A stretch of 12,403 nt of DNA from positions 14,396-26,798 of the forward strand of contig DGOT01000075.1 of the NCBI GenBank assembly GCA_002389465.1. The letters run 5' to 3'. The position numbers and the translations under genes were made by a program. Below, in pieces: positions 7,463 to 12,403 of the stretch (position 1 is the stretch's first letter; every line of letters begins with the position of its first letter). Source of the DNA: Bacteroidales bacterium UBA4459. Lineage in GTDB: Bacteria > Bacteroidota > Bacteroidia > Bacteroidales > F082. Under the pieces are notes generated by a model, which was given only the letters and a program-made list of their open reading frames with translations, was not told the origin of the DNA and did not search any database.

Positions 7463-7478
7463 AAGCAAATACTTACTT
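7463..7478. promoter_or_regulatory. Putative TetR operator 1 (autoregulation)
   Basis: AAGCAAATACTTACTT is an imperfect inverted repeat (AAGCAA, 4-base spacer, TTACTT) that directly abuts the ATG of the repressor gene and covers the expected transcription start. It matches the reverse complement of the site at 8091-8106 at 14 of 16 positions. A repressor bound here would block its own promoter. Confidence 0.6.
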
Positions 7479-8072
7479 ATGATACGTAAACCAACAGATG
7501 TCAGGCAAGTGGAAATCAAGTCTGCCATACTGGCCATTATATTTAGGGACGGTCTGAAGAAGGTGTCCACCAAGAACATAGCAAAGGAAGTCGGCATCAG
7601 CGAAGGCAGTATTTTCAGGCATTTTGCTTCCAAAAATGAGATTATCCTTTCCATAATGGATGATGTAATCAGTGGCCTGATTGAAAGCCTCCGCCGGATT
7701 TCGCTCGAAAGCACACCCCCACCGGAGCGTCTGTACAAGTATTTGTGCAGGACAATTACTTACCTCGTCGAGAATAAAGGCATCACCATATTACTGTTTT
7801 CTGAAACTTCCTACGAGAATGATGAGCGGCTGATTACCAAACTTAATAATATTTTTAACAACCAAAAACAGTTTGCCGGAAAAATTGTATCGGACGGTAT
7901 CGCTATGGGTACCTGGGATGAGAGTATTTCAGTCGAAGATTTTTCTTCGCTTTACATGGGCATTCCCATTACCCTGAATATTGAAATGATATTGAATAAA
8001 AATGGCTTCGAACGCGTGAACTTCTGCAAGCGGATGTTTGACCTGGTACTTCGAATCCTAGAGAAGAAATAA
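7479..8072 (+). CDS. TetR/AcrR-family transcriptional regulator
   Basis: This 197-residue DNA-binding protein has a helix-turn-helix at about residues 30-52, with the typical stretch TKNIAKEVGISEGSIFRHFA and SKNEII after it. A ligand-binding helical C-terminal domain follows. A longer reading from TTG at 7440 is rejected because it would begin inside the promoter; ATG 7479 gives the normal TetR length and N-terminus. There is no Shine-Dalgarno and the leader is very short. The gene lies 88 nt upstream of a TolC-adaptor-RND efflux operon, read in the same direction. Related 16-bp inverted repeats precede both transcription units. The likely role is a repressor of the efflux operon and of itself, released when a toxic or bile-like compound binds; the ligand is unknown. 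Confidence 0.88.
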   Translation: MIRKPTDVRQVEIKSAILAIIFRDGLKKVSTKNIAKEVGISEGSIFRHFASKNEIILSIMDDVISGLIESLRRISLESTPPPERLYKYLCRTITYLVENKGITILLFSETSYENDERLITKLNNIFNNQKQFAGKIVSDGIAMGTWDESISVEDFSSLYMGIPITLNIEMILNKNGFERVNFCKRMFDLVLRILEKK

Positions 8073-8085
8073 TTTTTTTCCTAAA

Positions 8086-8120
8086 TTGCAAAGTAAGTGT
8101 TTACTTATATAATATATTTA
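8086..8120 (+). promoter_or_regulatory. Probable promoter of the efflux operon
   Basis: TTG at 8086-8088 and TATATTTA at 8113-8120 (seven of eight positions of TAnnTTTG) are separated by 24 nt, a little longer than ideal. The putative operator at 8091-8106 lies between the two boxes, as expected for repression by blocking RNA polymerase. Confidence 0.42.
8091..8106. promoter_or_regulatory. Putative TetR operator 2 (efflux operon)
   Basis: AAGTAAGTGTTTACTT is an exact inverted repeat of AAGTAA and TTACTT around a 4-base spacer. The same pattern occurs at 7463-7478 in front of the repressor gene, with two differences. Its position between the promoter boxes of the efflux operon and the nearby TetR gene make it the probable repressor site. 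Confidence 0.65.
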
Positions 8121-8146
8121 GAGTTTTTAACCATGAAACTAAAAAA

Positions 8147-8153
8147 AGGAGGT
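8147..8153 (+). promoter_or_regulatory. Strong Shine-Dalgarno of the TolC-like gene
   Basis: AGGAGGT lies 7 nt before the ATG at 8161. It is a near-perfect ribosome-binding site and fixes that start. It lies inside an eight-codon reading frame (8133-8159, MKLKKGGS) that ends one base before the gene. Confidence 0.75.
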
Positions 8154-8160
8154 AGCTAAA

Positions 8161-9444
8161 ATGTACAGGAACATCCTTATTCTTTTATGCTTTCCAATCT
8201 TGCTGCAAGCGCAGGACGAGAGAGAGATGAGCGCGCTTTTCGACTCGCTCCGGACAAACCCACACATCAGAAGCGATGAAATTTTGATGGAGCGTGCCTT
8301 ACTTGGAAAAAGTATGGCCAATAGCAAGCTTTTCCCAAAGCTTGATGCTTTCGGGACTGTCGATTACACCAATACCCCTTCGGGGATGTTGCCGCTGGCT
8401 CCCAACGATTTATTTGTGATGATCAAAGACCAGTCAATCGCACAACCTTTCAGCCAGAATATCTTCAGGGCCGGGGCGGCTATTTCCATGCCAGTCTTTG
8501 TAAAGTCAATTTACACCATGGCGGCCAAGGCTAAAATGATGTACCAGTCGGCGGAAATCAAATGGGAAATTGACCTGCTGAAAAATGAGGCCGTCATCGT
8601 GAGTTCCAATACCAATTTACAATACATGGATGCTTTGGGAAAAGCGCTGGATAAAAAGAGGGCTTCGCTGGAGACGGTTAAAAAGCTCGTCAATACGAAA
8701 GTCAACAACGGGCGTGCACCCGAATCAGCACGGCTTAAAATCAGCAATGGAATTAACGAGATTGATTTGATGCGCAACGAAGTGGCCATGAACAGGGAAA
8801 AGGCCATCGCAGCTATTTTTACACTGACTGGTGTACGGGTGGAGAAACCCATCCCCATGGAACAAACCGGAACTTATGCTGATGGTGAGTTCAGGGTACT
8901 GGCACCTTTGAAAAAGAAAATTGAAGCCACCGAATTGGGTGTAAGGGCAGAGAAAGAAAAGCTCTACCCCGCGCTGCTGCTACATGGCAACTACAATCAC
9001 AGCTATGCGATGTCCTACAACAATAATCTTGCTGTAAACAAAGATTATGCAACCGTGGGGCTTGTGTTGAAAATTCCTCTTTTCGAAAAATCGCAATATG
9101 TTAAAATCAAGCAAAGCAAACTGGATGTACTTGATTTGCAAAACGAAATGGATAAGATGAGGATGGATTTCGCCGCACAGGCACAACAACTCGAAAGTAG
9201 CCTGACTTTGCTGGATGCTTCCATCAAACTTTACGAAAGCAGTGTAAAGGACAAGGAAGAACTGCTGCGCATCGCCAAAGTGGCTTACGGTACCGACAGG
9301 ATGACCATTGAAGATTACCTGAAATACGAAGATGATTTGCTGATGGAAAAATCAAAATTATATAAAGTGCAGGCACAGAAGTGGCAAACACTCATGAAAC
9401 TCGCTGTAATTTATGGAAATAAAATAGAGGAGATAGTAAAATGA
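8161..9444 (+). CDS. TolC-family outer-membrane efflux channel
   Basis: This 427-residue exported protein has an N-terminal signal peptide (MYRNILILLCFPILLQAQ) that probably ends near residue 18. The rest shows the two-fold repeat of the outer-membrane efflux protein family: long charged heptad-like helices at about 115-225 and 320-420, with NGRAPESARLKI in the first repeat and YGTDRMTIEDYLKYEDDLL in the second. These correspond to the helical tunnel hairpins. The beta-strands expected for the outer-membrane barrel are in the regions around 60-105 and 275-310. It forms the exit duct of a tripartite pump and heads the operon; its TGA overlaps the ATG of the adaptor. At 427 residues it is of ordinary length for the family. 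The strong AGGAGGT upstream confirms the start. Confidence 0.87.
   Translation: MYRNILILLCFPILLQAQDEREMSALFDSLRTNPHIRSDEILMERALLGKSMANSKLFPKLDAFGTVDYTNTPSGMLPLAPNDLFVMIKDQSIAQPFSQNIFRAGAAISMPVFVKSIYTMAAKAKMMYQSAEIKWEIDLLKNEAVIVSSNTNLQYMDALGKALDKKRASLETVKKLVNTKVNNGRAPESARLKISNGINEIDLMRNEVAMNREKAIAAIFTLTGVRVEKPIPMEQTGTYADGEFRVLAPLKKKIEATELGVRAEKEKLYPALLLHGNYNHSYAMSYNNNLAVNKDYATVGLVLKIPLFEKSQYVKIKQSKLDVLDLQNEMDKMRMDFAAQAQQLESSLTLLDASIKLYESSVKDKEELLRIAKVAYGTDRMTIEDYLKYEDDLLMEKSKLYKVQAQKWQTLMKLAVIYGNKIEEIVK
9427..9434 (+). promoter_or_regulatory. Shine-Dalgarno of the adaptor gene
   Basis: GAGGAGAT lies 6 nt upstream of the ATG at 9441, inside the last codons of the TolC-like gene. Together with the ATGA overlap it indicates coupled translation. 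Confidence 0.6.
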
Positions 9445-10496
9445 AAAGGATAAAAAAAACACTAATCTGGACAGTGGTAATCATTGTTTTGATTGCCGGG
9501 GCAGTACTCATTGTAAAAAATGCCCAAAACAGGGAAAACAACCTTCCCCCTGCAAAAATGTACTCCATTGTGGTTTCAACCATCAGGCCCGAATTGAAGG
9601 CAAGCCGTTTGACGCTGCCTTACCTGGCCGAAACACAAAACGACAAGGATGTAAAACTGGCCTCTAAAATTGCCGGCCGGATTAATTTCATCCGTCCCAG
9701 CGGAAGCAGTGTGAAAAAGGGCGAAGTGATTGCCAGGATTGACAACACCGCTATCCAAAGCAACCTCAGCAGTGTAAGCTCGCAATTGAAAGCCCAGGAA
9801 AAGGTATTGGAAAATTTGGAGGAAACGCATGCAAGAACGCTGGAACTTATCGAGGCCAAGGGCGCTTCCATCGAACAATCGCAAATGGAGGAAAGCAAAA
9901 TTGCCGGGCTTCAATCAAAGGTGGAATCGCTCAAACAAAAGCTCAACGAATTGAACAATATGCTGACCTACGCCATCATCACTTCGCCGGTTGACGGCAG
10001 GATTTCCAAAACTATGGTCAACGAAGGAGACATGGCCATGCCCGGTCATCCTGTGGCGGCTTTGAGTGCCGAAAACGGCTTTTACTTAATGGTGCGCATA
10101 CCCGACGACCTGACAATTAGCGGGATTGTGATGGGAAACAAATCCTACGATGCCGTCGCGCTGAACAGCACCTTCCGCGGCTTGTCGGAGTACAAAGTTT
10201 ATACCAACGAAACCGGCATGACCACGGGCAACCGCGTTACTGTGGATGTCATCGTTTTTGACGGCCCCGGCATCAAACTCCCCTTTGATGCCGTACTCAA
10301 TAGCAATGGTATAAATTACGTCCTTTTAGTTGATGGCGAAAAAGCCGTAGCCAAACAGGTGAGCATCCTGCAAAGTGGCGAAGAGGGTATCGTTATCGGC
10401 GACAACGAGCTGGCAGGAAAAGAAATTGTTGTTGCCAAACAGGACATCCTGCTTAAACTCCTGGGTGGTGCTTCACTTAAAGTAAAGGAGGGATAA
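9441..10496 (+). CDS. RND efflux periplasmic adaptor (HlyD/MFP family)
   Basis: This 351-residue protein is anchored by an N-terminal helix (LIWTVVIIVLIAGAVLIV, residues 8-25) rather than a lipobox, as no cysteine follows the hydrophobic stretch. After it come the first half of the lipoyl domain (VKLASKIAGRINFIRPSG, 71-88, and VKKGEVIARID, 91-101), an alpha-helical hairpin (about 105-173), the second lipoyl half (YAIITSPVDGRISKTMVNEG, 177-196), a beta-barrel region (about 212-275) and a membrane-proximal domain near the C-terminus. The adaptor joins the RND transporter to the TolC-like channel in the periplasm. Its ATG overlaps the stop of the TolC-like gene, and the RND gene starts four bases after its stop. 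The helical hairpin is rather short, which fits pairing with a standard TolC-type duct. Confidence 0.88.
   Translation: MKRIKKTLIWTVVIIVLIAGAVLIVKNAQNRENNLPPAKMYSIVVSTIRPELKASRLTLPYLAETQNDKDVKLASKIAGRINFIRPSGSSVKKGEVIARIDNTAIQSNLSSVSSQLKAQEKVLENLEETHARTLELIEAKGASIEQSQMEESKIAGLQSKVESLKQKLNELNNMLTYAIITSPVDGRISKTMVNEGDMAMPGHPVAALSAENGFYLMVRIPDDLTISGIVMGNKSYDAVALNSTFRGLSEYKVYTNETGMTTGNRVTVDVIVFDGPGIKLPFDAVLNSNGINYVLLVDGEKAVAKQVSILQSGEEGIVIGDNELAGKEIVVAKQDILLKLLGGASLKVKEG
10486..10492 (+). promoter_or_regulatory. Strong Shine-Dalgarno of the RND gene
   Basis: AGGAGGG lies 7 nt before the ATG at 10500 and within the last codons of the adaptor gene. It selects this start. Confidence 0.7.
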
Positions 10497-10499
10497 ATC

Positions 10500-12403
10500 A
10501 TGTTTGAATATTTTTATAAACGGCCTTACCTGCTCTATTCTTTAATTGGCGGATTTTTCATCATGGGCATTGTGGCTTTGGTTGTGCTACCGAAGAACCT
10601 TTTCCCGGACGCTAACCCGGCCCAGGTGATTGTCATTACGAAAGTGCCCGGTGCTACAGCACAGGTAGCTGCCAACACGGTTTCCAAACCCATCGAACAG
10701 GAAGTTTCGCGCCTGGGACTGGTTACCGATATCAGCTCCATCAACGTAGCCAACTTCTCCATCGTCAAAGCAGAATTCAGCTATAAAAAAAGCCTTAATG
10801 CGGCGGCGGTTGATGTGGCCAATGCCTTGTCGATTGCGCGGGGGAAACTCCCTGCAAATGTGAACCCGGCCATTTACACTGCCGGCGATTTTACCCTTCC
10901 GGTGGATGTGATCTCGCTCTCGCCCAAAGGCAACGACATGGATTTGGCCGACATCAGGAAGATTTCAGAAAGCTTTATCAAACCTTATTTGCTGGGCAAT
11001 CCGCAAATTGGAAACGTGGAAATTTTTGGTGGCTACGAAAGCGCCATCAATATTGAAATTGACCCCTTCAGAGCCAAGCGTTACGGTATCGAGTTCGATA
11101 AAATTGCCATGGTCTTGAAAACACTGAACAGGGATATACCCATTGGTTTTGTAAAAGGGGCGGACAACTTCTATACCATCACCTTTTATGGGGAGAAGGA
11201 CGAGGTGGAACGCATCAAGCAAATCACCGTGATACCCAATGTACGGATTGGTGACATTGCCGACGTAAAATGGGGCTATGCCAAACGCACCAGCGGTTAC
11301 CTTGGCAACGGCAAACCGGCCATCGCTTTGGCCATCCAACGGGCACCGGGAGGCAGTGTACTTGATGTGAGCAAAGCTGCCAGAAAAGAGATGAAAAATC
11401 TTGCTGCCCGCTATCCCAATATCGATTTTGAGATTTCGGACACCCAGCGCGACCTCATCGAACTGGCCAACAATAATATGCTGGTTGCCCTTCGGGATGC
11501 CATTTTCTACACCTTGCTGGTCATCCTTATTTTCCTCGGAAATTTCCGAGCTATTGCAGCCGCTGCCATCACTATTCCCATGGTCTTTTTCTCGACAATG
11601 GCCGTCATCTGGCTCGCAGGCGGGGAACTGAACATCGTGATCTACACCGCCATCATCCTTTCCCTGGGCATGCTGACGGATAACGCGGTAGTGGTGTTGG
11701 AGAATATAGAACGACATCTGAACGAGCTAAAAGAGGATTTGCAGACTGCTATCAAACTGGGTACCAAAGAAGTCATTGGCCCCATCTGGGCAGGAACCAT
11801 CGCCACGATTTTTGTCGTTTTTCCTTTGATGTTCATCGGTGGTTTTCCTGAGAAGATTTTCAAACCTTTAATTTTTACCCTCATCATCGCTTTGCTGATT
11901 TCGTTCTTCCTTTCCATCACCTTCATCCCAAAACTGCTGGAAGCCTTCTTCAAGAGAGGGACGGGTAAAACAAAAGTGGAATTGTGGTTCGACAATTTGT
12001 ACAATAAAACCATTGGCCGCTTGGTGGGCCCGTATGTAAATGTCATCAAATTTTCCAATGGCAAGCACCGTTTCCTTCGCCGGATAGTCCTTACTGTGGG
12101 CGTTGTAATTGTGTTGCTTATCAGCGTGAAAGTGATTCTGCCAACCATCGGAAAAGATGCCATGCCACCTATGGATACAGGTATTATCAAGGCGCAGGTT
12201 GCTTTCAGTTCCAACGAAACCGTGAACAGTGCCGAAGCCAAACTGGAGCCTTTCCTGCAATGGGTGAACGAACAGCCCTGGGCAGTGCGGAGCTCGGTTG
12301 CCTTTGGTAGCGAAGCCGGTGTGTTGAGCCTGGGTAGCGGGAACCTGCCTGCCGAAGCCACTATCACCATCAACTGTGTGGACCGTTTCAGCAGGAAGCT
12401 AAC
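10500..12403 (+). CDS. RND-family multidrug efflux transporter, 3' end outside window
   Basis: The frame is open from ATG 10500 to the last base, giving 634 residues of an expected 1000 or more. The protein begins MFEYFYKRPYLLYSLIGGFF, the usual start of the first RND helix, followed by VVLPKNLFPDANPAQVIVIT and the first periplasmic porter domain (about 35-320). Helices 2-6 follow from about residue 330. Helix 4 carries GMLTDNAVVVLENIERH, matching the AcrB proton-relay stretch; the first aspartate is D394, while the second position is N395 rather than D. A new periplasmic domain begins after the helix near 540-560 and is cut at the window edge. The transporter would use the proton gradient to expel drugs or other toxic compounds through the adaptor and TolC-like channel. 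The family is HAE-1-like rather than heavy-metal type, judged from the DN-A-VVV-EN pattern. Substrates are unknown. Confidence 0.9.
   Translation, partial: MFEYFYKRPYLLYSLIGGFFIMGIVALVVLPKNLFPDANPAQVIVITKVPGATAQVAANTVSKPIEQEVSRLGLVTDISSINVANFSIVKAEFSYKKSLNAAAVDVANALSIARGKLPANVNPAIYTAGDFTLPVDVISLSPKGNDMDLADIRKISESFIKPYLLGNPQIGNVEIFGGYESAINIEIDPFRAKRYGIEFDKIAMVLKTLNRDIPIGFVKGADNFYTITFYGEKDEVERIKQITVIPNVRIGDIADVKWGYAKRTSGYLGNGKPAIALAIQRAPGGSVLDVSKAARKEMKNLAARYPNIDFEISDTQRDLIELANNNMLVALRDAIFYTLLVILIFLGNFRAIAAAAITIPMVFFSTMAVIWLAGGELNIVIYTAIILSLGMLTDNAVVVLENIERHLNELKEDLQTAIKLGTKEVIGPIWAGTIATIFVVFPLMFIGGFPEKIFKPLIFTLIIALLISFFLSITFIPKLLEAFFKRGTGKTKVELWFDNLYNKTIGRLVGPYVNVIKFSNGKHRFLRRIVLTVGVVIVLLISVKVILPTIGKDAMPPMDTGIIKAQVAFSSNETVNSAEAKLEPFLQWVNEQPWAVRSSVAFGSEAGVLSLGSGNLPAEATITINCVDRFSRKL

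Noticed and set aside
7440..7478. TTG start giving a 210-residue TetR protein
   Set aside because: The extra 13 residues would be encoded by promoter and operator sequence. ATG 7479 gives the usual TetR N-terminus.
10965..12373. Two long minus-strand open frames (about 250 and 243 residues) opposite the RND gene
   Set aside because: They lie wholly opposite a clear RND coding frame that is open from 10500 to the end, overlap each other, and read as low-complexity translations without recognisable domains.

Overview
The window looks like a piece of a Bacteroidota chromosome. This is inferred from Bacteroidota-type promoter boxes (TTG about 18-24 nt upstream of TAnnTTTG), weak or absent Shine-Dalgarno sequences before most genes, an AT-leaning composition and the protein families present. 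A more exact placement cannot be supported. Every convincing gene is on the + strand. No rRNA, tRNA, CRISPR array, insertion sequence or long repeat was recognised. The longest stretch without a gene is the 158 nt at 1784-1941.

Region 1 (1-3453) is a membrane and stress block. It holds the C-terminal end of an APC-type amino-acid permease, an MgtC/DUF4010-type membrane protein that overlaps it by ATGA and carries an apparent one-base frameshift close to its start, an HdeD-like DUF308 membrane protein, and a two-domain universal stress protein. The short gap at 3454-3593 contains a second frame-disrupted small reading frame that looks like a single-helix membrane peptide.

Region 2 (3594-7360) is a tight two-gene unit: an enlarged GH130-family glycoside phosphorylase/hydrolase, then a 756-residue protein with a GT4 glycosyltransferase half and a C-terminal alpha/alpha-toroid half. 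Neither has a signal peptide, so both probably act in the cytoplasm, one building and one cutting a glycoside that may contain mannose. This is the least characterised system in the window.

Region 3 (7425-12403) is a regulated drug-efflux locus: a TetR/AcrR repressor, then an operon for a TolC-like outer-membrane channel, a periplasmic adaptor and an RND inner-membrane transporter. The transporter runs off the right edge with its reading frame open from 10500 to the end. Two 16-bp inverted-repeat sites matching at 14 of 16 positions lie in the promoter of the repressor and in the promoter of the efflux operon. They are the probable repressor operators, giving autoregulation plus control of the pump.
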